Of a stretch of 64,000 nt of DNA, positions 33,040 through 41,945 are shown piece by piece (the first letter of the stretch is position 1; each line of letters begins with the position of its first letter). The position numbers and the translations under genes were made by a program. The DNA lies in assembly GCF_004762095.1 (NCBI RefSeq), contig NZ_SIJH01000017.1:1-64000 (forward strand). The letters are read 5' to 3'. Source of the stretch: Tabrizicola caldifontis. GTDB taxonomy: Bacteria > Pseudomonadota > Alphaproteobacteria > Rhodobacterales > Rhodobacteraceae. The notes beneath the pieces are model-generated. The model was not told the origin of the DNA. It saw only the letters and a program-made list of their open reading frames with translations, and did not search any database.

Positions 33040-33786
33040 TCAGGCCTTATCGCGCACGATCAGGTGGTTGCCCTCGCCCTTCAGCACCTCGAAGCGGCCG
33101 GTGCGCTTGAGGAGGTCGGAGAGTTTCTGGCAGCCGTAGCTGCGGCTGTCGAAATCGGGGTAGAGCTGGGTCAGCACCTGGCCAAGCTGCCCGAGCGAAT
33201 AGGTGTCTTCCTCGATCCCGATCTTCTTCATCGCGGCAAGGACAAGCGGGATCGCCTTGGACGGCGGATCCTTTTCGGCCTTTGCCGGTTCCTTCGCAGG
33301 CTTGGCCGGGGTCGGCGTGTCGGGGGCAGGTTCGGGCGGGTTGGCGATGTTTTCGAGGAACAGGAAACGGTTGCAGACGTTACGCAGGGATTCGGGCGTC
33401 TTCTTCTCGCCCACCCCGATGACCTGCAGCCCGTCCTCGCGGATGCGGCTGGCCAGCCGGGTGAAGTCGCTGTCCGACGACACCAGCACGAAGCCATCGA
33501 CCTTGCCGGCATGCAGGATGTCCATCGCATCGATGACAAGGCCGATGTCGCTGGCGTTCTTGCCCTTCGTGTTGGCCGATTGCTGGTGCATGACGAGGCC
33601 CAGATTGCGGGCCTTTTCCTTCCATTGCGACAGCGCCTGCGAGGACCAGTCGCCATAGACCCGGCGGACCGAGGGCTCGCCATAGGCGGCGAGTTCGTCC
33701 AGCACCGCCTCGATATGGCGGGCGGGGATGTTGTCGGCGTCGATCAGAACGGCCAGGCGCGGGGCGCGGTTCGGGTCTGCGGGCAT
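33040..33786 (-). CDS. NYN-domain protein with C-terminal OST-HTH (LOTUS) domain
   Basis: The gene encodes 248 residues. The N-terminal NYN/PIN-like nuclease domain (residues 8-145) shows the acidic active-site residues in LAVLIDADN, SDIGLVIDAMD and VSSDSDFTRLA. A Pro/Ala/Lys linker (about 148-175) leads to an OST-HTH/LOTUS-type domain (KAIPLVLAAMKKIGIEEDTYSLGQLGQVLTQ ... GCQKLSDLLKRT). Proteins of this LabA/DUF88 class are thought to be RNases guided by an RNA-binding LOTUS domain. The start at 33786 is conserved-looking. The gene is convergent with the LysR gene and 52 bases after the acyltransferase gene. Confidence 0.88.
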   Translation of the reverse strand: MPADPNRAPRLAVLIDADNIPARHIEAVLDELAAYGEPSVRRVYGDWSSQALSQWKEKARNLGLVMHQQSANTKGKNASDIGLVIDAMDILHAGKVDGFVLVSSDSDFTRLASRIREDGLQVIGVGEKKTPESLRNVCNRFLFLENIANPPEPAPDTPTPAKPAKEPAKAEKDPPSKAIPLVLAAMKKIGIEEDTYSLGQLGQVLTQLYPDFDSRSYGCQKLSDLLKRTGRFEVLKGEGNHLIVRDKA

Positions 33787-33838
33787 GTGGTCCTGTTGCT
33801 TTGCTGGCTGGCCTTTGGGCGCTGCCTAAGGTGCAACC

Positions 33839-34939
33839 CTAGGTTGGTGCCGGGAAATCAAATCCGCCATCCCTCCGCACGGTCCTGTTCGGGGTCGAGG
33901 TGGGGAAATGACGCTTGAGCCGGGAAATCGGCTCTTCAATCAGATACCACGACAATGTGGCCGCGACCATCGTCAGTATGGTGATCACCAGAAAGGTCCG
34001 CAGGTCGCGTTGATAGAGGTCCGGAAACGCCTCGCCCACAGCCCACCAGACCAGCATGTGATACATGTAGACACCATAGCTGATCTGACTGAGGAACCGT
34101 GCCGGCCTGGAACCAAGCAACCACCCGACCGGCCCCCGAAACCCTTGAAATGCCCCAACAACAATCACTGCCAGGGCCGGCATGCTGAGGATGCGGTAGC
34201 TGTCGCTGTTGCCGAACCCTTCCCACAGCAGAAGCGGCGAAAACAGAACCGCGGTGCTTGTCACCAGCGCCAGCGGGGTGACAACGACCTGACGAACTGC
34301 GTCGTTGCGCTGCAGAAGATAGGCGAAGGCCCCGAAGGCAATAGGCGCCCCGCTAAGGACAAGTTGCTTGACCCATCCGCTGATCCCCATGGCTTCGGCA
34401 TTCGCAAACACGAAGGTCAAGGCGGTGATCAGGACCAGCGTCACCACATAAATGCGCGGCAACGGCAGAAGCAGGATGACGACCGGCCAGACCAGGTAGA
34501 ACTGTTCCAGCACGTTCAGGCTCCACAGATGGCTGAGCACCCAGGGCTGGTAGGCCTCGATCATCACGAAGCGCACATTCGACAGTTGGGCAAGGTGCCA
34601 CAGCGCCTCGCTGCGGAAACCGTCAATGTCGAAAAACGCTGCAAGACCGACCAGAATGCACAACGCCGGAAACAGGCGCAGGGCGCGCCGGACATAGAAG
34701 TTCAGAATGCGGATCTGCCCGCCACGTTCCTTTGCGGTGTAGAGGATGTGTGTGATCAGAAAGCCGCTGACGACAAAGAACAGCGCCACCCTCAGCCCCT
34801 CGGTCAACGGGTTCTTGTCGTAAAGGTGAACGTACAGGACACCGATCATGGCCAGGGCGCGCAGCCCGTCGATCTGTGCCCGGCGACCTGCTCCCTCCTC
34901 TCGAACGCCGCTCCGCTGTGCGAGTGTTCCCACCGACAT
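33839..34939 (-). CDS. Acyltransferase 3 family membrane protein
   Basis: This 366-residue protein with about ten membrane helices matches the acyltransferase-3 family (OafA/NodX type), which O-acetylates cell-surface glycans. Signature parts are AQIDGLRALAMIGVLYVHL with the catalytic-region His, FFVVSGFLITHIL, FYVRRALRLFPAL, SHLWSLNVLEQFYLVWPVVI and ISYGVYMYHMLV. ATG 34939 is used; a GTG at 34972 would add 11 residues and neither has a strong ribosome site. The likely acceptor is a surface polysaccharide. It is co-directional with the graspetide-type genes, but gaps of 80-185 bases make a common operon uncertain. Confidence 0.85.
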   Translation of the reverse strand: MSVGTLAQRSGVREEGAGRRAQIDGLRALAMIGVLYVHLYDKNPLTEGLRVALFFVVSGFLITHILYTAKERGGQIRILNFYVRRALRLFPALCILVGLAAFFDIDGFRSEALWHLAQLSNVRFVMIEAYQPWVLSHLWSLNVLEQFYLVWPVVILLLPLPRIYVVTLVLITALTFVFANAEAMGISGWVKQLVLSGAPIAFGAFAYLLQRNDAVRQVVVTPLALVTSTAVLFSPLLLWEGFGNSDSYRILSMPALAVIVVGAFQGFRGPVGWLLGSRPARFLSQISYGVYMYHMLVWWAVGEAFPDLYQRDLRTFLVITILTMVAATLSWYLIEEPISRLKRHFPTSTPNRTVRRDGGFDFPAPT

Positions 34940-35101
34940 GATCAGGGGCCTGAACCTGTGCTGCGACCTCACCTAGTGCCGATCAGGCAAGCATCCAATG
35001 ACAGGGCAACGGGGCATGGGCATGTCACCTCCTGCGGTGATTTATGCAGGGCCGGGGAATGCTGTCCAGAGGGTGTCCGGGTGGTGCCCCGGGCATGGTG
35101 G

Positions 35102-35494
35102 TCAGCCGTCGGGCACCTCGGCACAGGACGGGCCGGCAAGCAGGGCCTCAAGCCGGTCGATCCGCGCGGTGTCGGTGTCGGAGATGACGAAGACCGCCTC
35201 GCCGATAGGCGCGTGCAGGACCGGCTCGACCACCGTTTCGGCACAGATCATCAGGCGGCCGGTGTCGCCGACATGGGCAGAGGTCAGCGCCAGCATGGCG
35301 GCATCGAAGGCCGGTGAAAGGCGGATGAACAGCGCAGAGCCGCGCGCCTCGTCGATGCGACGCACGGCCCGGATGTCTTCGGCCTGGGCTTCCAGCGTGT
35401 CGGTGCCGAAGACAAGGCTGATGCGGGGCGGCTCGGCCAGGGCCGGAAAGGCGGCGAGGCCGGCGGCGGCAGGAAGGGCAAGACAGATGCGCAT
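35102..35494 (-). CDS. Secreted SecD-P1-head-like protein
   Basis: This 130-residue protein has a signal peptide (MRICLALPAAAGLAAFPALA). The rest, LALTSAHVGDTGRLMICAETVVE and PVLHAPIGEAVFVIS, resembles the P1 head subdomain of SecD, which reads 'T-E-N-x-G ... I-x-D-G-x-x-x-x-A-P-V-I-x-x-P-I'. It lacks any SecD membrane part, so it is a stand-alone periplasmic relative. The ATG at 35494 is 80 bases after the CPBP-like gene on the same strand. Function unknown. Confidence 0.65.
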   Translation of the reverse strand: MRICLALPAAAGLAAFPALAEPPRISLVFGTDTLEAQAEDIRAVRRIDEARGSALFIRLSPAFDAAMLALTSAHVGDTGRLMICAETVVEPVLHAPIGEAVFVISDTDTARIDRLEALLAGPSCAEVPDG

Positions 35495-35574
35495 GGGCAG
35501 GACCGGAACAGGTGCCCACGATGGTAGCGGCGAAAGCCCGGCGGACAAGGCAACGGCGATGGTCGGGGGCTTGT

Positions 35575-36333
35575 CTAGCCGACGACAGACTGGCTGACAT
35601 GGGGGCCGAACAGCCGCGCCTGGGCCAGAACCAGGGCATAGAAGGCCCAGTGCAGGCTGAAGGCGGCGGCGATGCCGAAGCGCGTCCGCAGGATCAGCCA
35701 GGGCAGAAGCGCCCCGAACAGGCTGGAAGCGCCAAGGAAGATGAGAACCGCGCGCGGCGGCAGGCCGGACAGCGCCAGCAGCAGGTGCATGCCCCCGAAC
35801 AGCAGCGCCGAGAACCGGGCCAGCGTGCGCATCGGCAGGCCGTCCATCGACAGGCTGACGATCATCGCCAGCACCAGAAGCTGCTGAAACAGGATCTCGA
35901 CCGTCTTGGGGAAGAAATAGGCCGGCGTGGCCAGCAGAAGGTCGGGTGCTTCGCCCAGTTCGGCAGGCCAGGTGGCCTTGGGCAGGGCAGGCAGGCCCCA
36001 GTGCAGGAAGGCGATGGCGGCGGCAAAGGCGGCAATCCAGATCGTCGCGGCCAGCACCCGGTTGCGCAGCGTGGGAAAGGGGCCGTCGGCGTTCCAGCGC
36101 GAATAGAGCGGCCAGAACACGATGGCGGCCAGACCCGACCAGAACAGGTAGAAGGTCGCAACCGGCAGCGGATTGGTGTTGTAATCGGTGCCTATGTCCA
36201 GCGCGGGCAGGACAAAATAATAGCACAGATCCGACACCAGCCAGAATCCCGCCAGCCATCCCAGGATGCGGATCTGACGGCGTTTCCACGGCCCCGGGCC
36301 GGGGGCTGCCACCACCTGCGGTCTGCCAGGCAT
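35575..36333 (-). CDS. CPBP-like intramembrane protease homologue with degenerate motifs
   Basis: This 252-residue protein has about seven or eight membrane helices. TVEILFQQLLVLAMIV aligns with CPBP motif 1 (EE-x-x-F-R-G-x-L) but has Val-Glu for Glu-Glu and Gln for Arg. ALLFGGMHLLLAL fits motif 2 (F-x-x-x-H), and FSLHWAFYAL could be motif 3 (His). Loss of one Glu and the Arg suggests altered or absent protease activity. ATG 36333 follows an in-frame TTG at 36336. The gene is next after the ATP-grasp ligase, so a role in maturation, export or immunity for the modified peptide is possible but unproven. Confidence 0.6.
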   Translation of the reverse strand: MPGRPQVVAAPGPGPWKRRQIRILGWLAGFWLVSDLCYYFVLPALDIGTDYNTNPLPVATFYLFWSGLAAIVFWPLYSRWNADGPFPTLRNRVLAATIWIAAFAAAIAFLHWGLPALPKATWPAELGEAPDLLLATPAYFFPKTVEILFQQLLVLAMIVSLSMDGLPMRTLARFSALLFGGMHLLLALSGLPPRAVLIFLGASSLFGALLPWLILRTRFGIAAAFSLHWAFYALVLAQARLFGPHVSQSVVG

Positions 36334-36517
36334 CAACCGACCACCCCGCCGCGGATCAGCCGTCGGTCACGCGCCAAGGCGAAGGCTTCGCTGCATCGGC
36401 TGTGTGGCAGCACAGGGTTTGTGCGCGCCTGCGCGGCCCGGTCCGGAGGCGTGGTTGCGGCGGAAGGGGTCAGGCTGCGCATTGGGTCAGGTTAGCCCAG
36501 CCAGAGCCGGACGCAAG

Positions 36518-37501
36518 TCAGGCGGCGCGGGCCGCGGGGCGGTCGGCCTCGTCCAGCAGGAAGGCGGAGAAGGGTTCGGCCAGCGGAAGGCCGGACATGC
36601 CCTCGATGAACAGGAACTGACCCTGGGGGTTGACCTCCAGCCACCAGACCTGGCCCTCGGGGTCGATCTTGAGGTCGAAGATTCCCATCCGCAGGTCCAG
36701 CGCACCCATGACCCGGCGCAAGGCCGCGGTCAGGCCGGGGTCAAGCCCGACCGGGCTGACGGCGGTCTTTTCCAGGTGAACGCGCCAGCCGAGTTCCGGG
36801 CAGTCGAGCTCAGCCGCGACGATCCGGTCGCCGAAGACATGGACGCGCAGGTGCCGGGTGCCGTCGATATGTTCCTGCCAGATCGCGGGCGACAGGCTCA
36901 GCGCGGCGTCGTTGGCCAGAAGCGCAGGCGTGACCGGCTGGGCCATCAGGGGCGTCTTCACGGTGCCGGCGATGGCCTTCACGATCATCCGCCCCCCCGC
37001 GCAGAAGGCACGGATTTCCTGCGGGTTCTGGCTGATCAGCGTGCGCGGCACCTTCAGCCCGGCCTGATGCGCGGCGCGCAGCTGGACGAATTTCATCTCG
37101 GCCCGGCGGGTGGCTTCGGGATGGTTGACCCAGGCTCCACGGAAGTCGGTCTGCACCAGCCCGTTCAGCGCGGCCACGCAGTCGTTGTAGATCAGGTCGC
37201 GGGCGGCCTCGTCGGTGACGCTGGCCAGGAAGCCCGAGTTCGGGTTCCAGCCCTTGCCCGAAGGACGGCGCCACCAGATCAGGTCCAGCGCCGTCAGATC
37301 CACCGGGCGGCCGTCGCAATCGGGCAGCGTGGCGGGGCGCGCGGCATCGGCGGACCAGTTCACCAGGCCGGTGGCGGCCAGGCGGTCGGAATGGATGATG
37401 GCAAGGTCGCAGGCGTGGCGGTCGCGCAGAACCTTGCGCAGGACATGGGCATGCAGGTCATCGGCCACGGTCACGACCGCAAGGCGGGGGGGTCTGGTCA
37501 T
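36518..37501 (-). CDS. MvdD-like ATP-grasp peptide ligase (graspetide maturase)
   Basis: The 327-residue protein has the features of ATP-grasp ligases that build side-chain ester or amide crosslinks in graspetides (microviridin type). The N-terminal domain carries the subgroup hallmark DLIWWRRP (73-80), then the acidic helix DEAARDLIYNDCVAALNGL and WVNHPEATRRAEMKFVQL (124-141). The ATP-grasp core shows MIVKAIAG (Lys175), WQEHIDGTRHLRVHVFGDRI, Asp276 and the metal-binding E289-V-N-P-Q-G. RimK and glutathione synthetase lack the WWRRP/WVNHP pair. AAGGA precedes the ATG. The precursor-like gene is 61 bases upstream on the same strand. The reaction follows from family knowledge; which residues are joined is not known. 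Confidence 0.85.
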   Translation of the reverse strand: MTRPPRLAVVTVADDLHAHVLRKVLRDRHACDLAIIHSDRLAATGLVNWSADAARPATLPDCDGRPVDLTALDLIWWRRPSGKGWNPNSGFLASVTDEAARDLIYNDCVAALNGLVQTDFRGAWVNHPEATRRAEMKFVQLRAAHQAGLKVPRTLISQNPQEIRAFCAGGRMIVKAIAGTVKTPLMAQPVTPALLANDAALSLSPAIWQEHIDGTRHLRVHVFGDRIVAAELDCPELGWRVHLEKTAVSPVGLDPGLTAALRRVMGALDLRMGIFDLKIDPEGQVWWLEVNPQGQFLFIEGMSGLPLAEPFSAFLLDEADRPAARAA

Positions 37502-37526
37502 CGGAAAAGTCCTTTCGGCGAATACA

Positions 37527-37553
37527 CCGGGGCACGCGGCCTGCGTGCCCCGG
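37527..37553 (-). promoter_or_regulatory. 11-bp-stem hairpin between precursor and ligase genes
   Basis: CCGGGGCACGC (37527-37537) and GCGTGCCCCGG (37543-37553) are perfectly complementary around a GGCCT loop. The hairpin sits in the 61-base gap, leaving room for the ligase ribosome site. No T-tract follows on the minus strand. It could protect or punctuate the transcript so that more peptide than enzyme is made. Confidence 0.65.
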
Positions 37554-37562
37554 CAGGTCAGC

Positions 37563-37886
37563 CTAGAAGCAGTCGCTGTCGTCCCAGCCCGAGCGGCAGC
37601 CCGAGGTGGTGCCGCAGCGGTTCACCGGCTCGTCCCCGAAAAGCCAGTCCAGAAAGCGCATGGCGACCTGGGTCTCTTCGACCTGCTCGCGTTCATAGGC
37701 CGCCAGCCGGTCGGGGATCGCAAAGCCCTGCGGCAGCGCCTGCATGACGGCAGGCAGCTCTCCGGTGGCGGGCACGACGGCCGAGCCCACCGCCAGAGCG
37801 GGACCGGCTGCGGCAAGCGAAAGGCCCGAGGCGACCAGGACCGCGGGCAGAAGGGCCGAAACCTGGCCCCGGGACATGTCTGACAT
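37563..37886 (-). CDS. Putative graspetide (omega-ester RiPP) precursor peptide
   Basis: The gene encodes 107 residues. Residues 9-33 are hydrophobic and Ala-rich (signal-like, ALLPAVLVASGLSLAAAGPA). Residues 60-87 form a charged helix containing AMRFLDWLFG; RFL (77-79) recalls the PFFARFL recognition motif in microviridin leaders. The C-terminal tail NRCGTTSGCRSGWDDSDCF holds possible acceptor hydroxyls (Thr93, Thr94, Ser95, Ser99, Ser104), donor acids (Asp102, Asp103, Asp105) and three Cys (91, 97, 106). AGGAG precedes ATG 37886; ATG 37877 is an alternative. An MvdD-like ligase follows directly. The signal-like segment is unusual for a cytosolic RiPP leader. Identification rests on gene pairing and tail composition. 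Confidence 0.7.
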   Translation of the reverse strand: MSDMSRGQVSALLPAVLVASGLSLAAAGPALAVGSAVVPATGELPAVMQALPQGFAIPDRLAAYEREQVEETQVAMRFLDWLFGDEPVNRCGTTSGCRSGWDDSDCF

Positions 37887-37912
37887 GGTTTGCTCCTATA
37901 TCCTCAAGAAAG

Positions 37913-37936
37913 ACCGGCCGCAAAATCACCGGCCGG
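37913..37936 (-). terminator. Hairpin after the formaldehyde dehydrogenase gene
   Basis: ACCGGCCG / CGGCCGGA arms (7-bp GC stem, CAAAATCAC loop). On the minus strand it is followed by TCTTTCTTG. It separates the dehydrogenase gene from the peptide-ligase unit, whose transcription probably starts near here. Confidence 0.5.
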
Positions 37937-38006
37937 AACAGAGGATCGCGCCAGTCAGGCCACGCACCAAGTCAGGTATTCATATCCTTGCCCGCGTTGC
38001 GCCTGA

Positions 38007-39137
<1,131 letters not shown>

Positions 39138-39209
39138 CAGGTTTTCCCTCCCTTATGGTCCGGGCCAAGGTGTGACAGACTGCCGCGAAAGGCAATTCAG
39201 GAAACGACC

Positions 39210-39485
39210 ATGAGACATGCGATTGTCGCCCTTGCGCTTGCCGCGCCGCTGCTGGCCGCCTGCGTGGTGACCGAGCCCCTGCCGACCGAGCCCCCCGACG
39301 CCTGCGGTGCATCGGCCTATCAGTATCTGGTGGGCAAGCCCGGGGTGATGCTGGACGGGATGCGGTTTTCCCAGGACGTGCGGGTGATCCAGCATGGCAT
39401 GGCAGTGACGATGGACTACCGCGCCGACAGACTGAACTTCTGGCTGGACCGGCGCGACGTGATCGAGCGGGTGGTCTGCGGCTGA
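39210..39485 (+). CDS. I78-type peptidase inhibitor lipoprotein
   Basis: The 91-residue protein has a lipoprotein signal (ALAAPLLAAC, lipidated Cys18) and the I78 pattern: DACGASAYQYLVGKPG, RVIQHGMAVTMDYRADRLNFWLD and a final VVCG. The conserved Cys pair (32 and 90) could form a disulfide. Family members inhibit serine proteases in some Gram-negatives, although most Rhodobacterales copies are untested. It is divergent from the formaldehyde dehydrogenase gene. Confidence 0.85.
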   Translation: MRHAIVALALAAPLLAACVVTEPLPTEPPDACGASAYQYLVGKPGVMLDGMRFSQDVRVIQHGMAVTMDYRADRLNFWLDRRDVIERVVCG

Positions 39486-39576
39486 TCCGCGCCCTCTGGC
39501 GTTACTCTGAACACCTTAGATGACCGTCAGCGGAACGGCTGCGGCAAGGTTGGGGTGATCGGCTGCGGCAGCAGAA

Positions 39577-39602
39577 GGCCCCGGCTGGATCGGACCGGGG
39601 CC
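39577..39602 (-). terminator. Hairpin after the cytochrome c' gene
   Basis: GGCCCCGG / CCGGGGCC 8-bp stem with a ten-base loop, 24 bases past the cytochrome c' stop on the minus strand. Only a short TTCTG follows, so termination is likely but not certain. Confidence 0.55.
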
Positions 39603-39626
39603 CTGTATCCTGCCCAGTGGGCCGGA

Positions 39627-40073
39627 TCAGTTCTTCATCACGCGGTATGTGGAATGGCAGTCGCGGCAGGTGCCGCCGATGGCACCCATGCCCGCGCCGA
39701 TGCTTTCGACCGAGGCGACGTCGATGGCGCCAGCGGCATCGCCCATGGCCTTGGCCTTGGCCAGGAAGTCATCCCAGTTCGCCCAGATCTCGGGCTTGGC
39801 CTCGGAGGCCGGGTCAGCCCCGCCCTGTTCGGCGAAGGTGGCCTCGATCTTGCCTGCGGCCTCGATCAGGGCGGCCTTGGCCGCCTCGGCCTTGGCGGCA
39901 TCATAGGGATCCTTGCCCTGGGCCATGTTGCCAAGGATGCCCGTGTTCATGCCCACCAGCTTCATCAGCTCGGACCGGGCAACGGCATTGGGATCGGTGG
40001 GTTCGACATCCTGGGCAAAGGCGGCACCGGCAGCCAGAACGGCCCCGATGGCGAAGGCTTTGACATGTTTCAT
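39627..40073 (-). CDS. Cytochrome c' (periplasmic)
   Basis: The 148-residue protein has a signal peptide (MKHVKAFAIGAVLAAGAAFA) and a single haem site near the C-terminus: C136-R-D-C139-H140. One C-terminal CxxCH in a four-helix-bundle protein of this size is diagnostic of cytochrome c'. These bind NO and help resist it or support denitrifying growth. The ATG has GGGAG seven bases upstream. The divergent imuB gene has its own LexA box, so the promoters are separate. Confidence 0.92.
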   Translation of the reverse strand: MKHVKAFAIGAVLAAGAAFAQDVEPTDPNAVARSELMKLVGMNTGILGNMAQGKDPYDAAKAEAAKAALIEAAGKIEATFAEQGGADPASEAKPEIWANWDDFLAKAKAMGDAAGAIDVASVESIGAGMGAIGGTCRDCHSTYRVMKN

Positions 40074-40212
40074 TCTTTGGCTCCCGTGCTGGATTGCCGG
40101 GGAAGTATAGGGGCGGCAGTCCGTCGCGGAAGTGCGGGCTTCCGGCCCTCACGCAGTTGTCATCCGGGGTCGCAGGGGGGACTCGACCTGCCGCATATCA
40201 GCTGGCAATAAG

Positions 40213-40227
40213 GAACATATGGCGAAC
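40213..40227 (+). promoter_or_regulatory. LexA (SOS) box of imuB
   Basis: GAACATATGGCGAAC fits the alphaproteobacterial LexA site, direct repeat GAAC-N7-GAAC (the reverse complement of GTTC-N7-GTTC). It ends 13 bases before the imuB ATG, so repressor binding would block transcription. The gene it controls belongs to the usual SOS regulon. Confidence 0.8.
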
Positions 40228-40240
40228 AAGAGAGTCGGAG

Positions 40241-41905
40241 ATGGCCGGGCGTCGCATCCTTTCGCTGTGGTTTCCGCGGCTGGCGGCGGAACGGGTGCTG
40301 CGGCGCCGGCAGGACATCGACGCCCCGCCCCTGGCCGTGGTGGGGGACAGGGGCGGCGCGCAGGTGCTGGTGTCGCTGTCGCCGGGGGCCGAGGCGGCAG
40401 GGCTGGTGCCCGGCCAGGCCCTGCGCGATGCCACGGCGATCTGCCCGGCCCTCTTGACGGTGGCCGAGGATCCGCTTGCCGAGGCACGGTTCCTGACCGG
40501 TCTTCGCCGCTGGGCGGGGCGCTTCTCGCCCTGGGTGGCCGAGGAACCGCCCGCCGGGCTGATGATCGACCTGACCGGAACGGCGCATCTGTTCGGGGGC
40601 GAAGAGGCGGTGCTGGCGCAGGTCGCGGGCGATTGCGCCGATCTGGGGCTGACGGTGCGCGCGGGGATCGCCGACACGCCGGGCGCGGCCTGGGGGCTGG
40701 CGCGCTATGCCCGGGCCGGGGTGGCGCCGCTGCGGTCGGGCGACATGATCGACCAGGAGGCGCGGGCCACCCGCTCACGTGCCGCCAGGCGCCGGGGCTG
40801 GGAACGGGGCGGCAGCCCGCCGCGCCCGGTGACGGCGCGGGGGGCGGAGGCTGCGGTGATCGCCCCCCCGGGCGGTTTGCGCGAGGCCCTGGCCGACCTG
40901 CCGCTTGCCGCCCTGCGGCTGGAAGGCGCGACGGTCGAGCGGCTGATGCGGCTGGGGCTGAAGCGGGTGGCCGACCTGATGGAGCTGCCGCGCGCCGCAC
41001 TCGCCCGCCGCTTCGGCGCCGACACGCTGCGCCGGCTGGATCAGGCGATGGGGATGGAGCCGGAGCCCATCACCCCCGCGCGCCCGCCGCTGCATTTCGC
41101 GGTGCGCCTGACGCTGCCCGACCCGATCGGCTTGCGGTCGGATATCGAGGCGGCGCTCGACCGGCTGCTGCCGCCCCTCTGCGACCGGCTGCGCGAACGC
41201 GGCCGGGGCGCGCGGCGGGTGGCGGTTCAGGCCTTCCGGGCCGATGGCGGGGTCTCGGTGATCGAGGTCGGTCTCGCCCGCGCCGCCGACACGCCCGACC
41301 GCATCCGCCCGCTGCTGCATCTGAAGCTGGACCAGATCGACCCCGGCTTCGGGATCGACTGCCTGCGGGTCGAGGCGCTGGTGACCGAGGCGATGGTGCA
41401 GGTCCAGCATCGCGGCCAGATGGAGGTGACGGCGGCGGCCATGGCCCGCGCAGCGGACCGCGCCCATGCGCTGGACGATCTGGTCGGCCGGCTGGGCGCG
41501 CGGCTGGGGCACGAGGCGGTGACGCGGCTTGCCCCTTCCGACAGCCATGTGCCGGCCAAGGCGGCGCAGGTGCTGATGGCCGCCTGGAGCCAGGCGCATG
41601 ACGGACCCTGGCCGGCATCCCCCACGCCGCGCCCACTGATCATCTTCCGGCCCGAGCCGGTGGACGCGCCCGAAACCCCCGAACCGCCCGCGCGCTTCCG
41701 CTGGCGGCGGCGCGACTTCACCCTGCGCATGGCGGCAGGACCGGAGCGGCTGATGCCGGAATGGTGGCTGGAGGATCCCGACTGGCGTGGCGGCGCACGC
41801 GACTACTGGCGGGTCGAGGTGGAAGGCGGCGAGAAGCTGTGGCTCTTCTACGGCCGGGGCGGCGCGGTGACCGACGGCTGGTATTGCGAGGGGCTGTTTC
41901 CCTGA
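40241..41905 (+). CDS. imuB: ImuB, catalytically inactive Y-family polymerase-like mutasome protein
   Basis: The 554-residue protein is of the DNA-polymerase-Y family, beginning AGRRILSLWFPRLAAERVLRR. The motif regions (WVAEEPPAGLMIDLTGTAHLFGG) lack the usual catalytic acid set, as in ImuB, which bridges the beta clamp with ImuA and the error-prone polymerase DnaE2. The C-terminus (EKLWLFYGRGGAVTDGWYCEGLFP) is typical of ImuB. The ATG at 40241 follows GGAG; the frame is open upstream without conservation. A LexA box lies 13 bases before it. Neither imuA nor dnaE2 is adjacent, which breaks the common imuA-imuB-dnaE2 order. Confidence 0.88.
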   Translation: MAGRRILSLWFPRLAAERVLRRRQDIDAPPLAVVGDRGGAQVLVSLSPGAEAAGLVPGQALRDATAICPALLTVAEDPLAEARFLTGLRRWAGRFSPWVAEEPPAGLMIDLTGTAHLFGGEEAVLAQVAGDCADLGLTVRAGIADTPGAAWGLARYARAGVAPLRSGDMIDQEARATRSRAARRRGWERGGSPPRPVTARGAEAAVIAPPGGLREALADLPLAALRLEGATVERLMRLGLKRVADLMELPRAALARRFGADTLRRLDQAMGMEPEPITPARPPLHFAVRLTLPDPIGLRSDIEAALDRLLPPLCDRLRERGRGARRVAVQAFRADGGVSVIEVGLARAADTPDRIRPLLHLKLDQIDPGFGIDCLRVEALVTEAMVQVQHRGQMEVTAAAMARAADRAHALDDLVGRLGARLGHEAVTRLAPSDSHVPAKAAQVLMAAWSQAHDGPWPASPTPRPLIIFRPEPVDAPETPEPPARFRWRRRDFTLRMAAGPERLMPEWWLEDPDWRGGARDYWRVEVEGGEKLWLFYGRGGAVTDGWYCEGLFP

Positions 41906-41945
41906 GCACCGCTGGATTAGGCTCGCCCCGACACGGGGGACGGTG

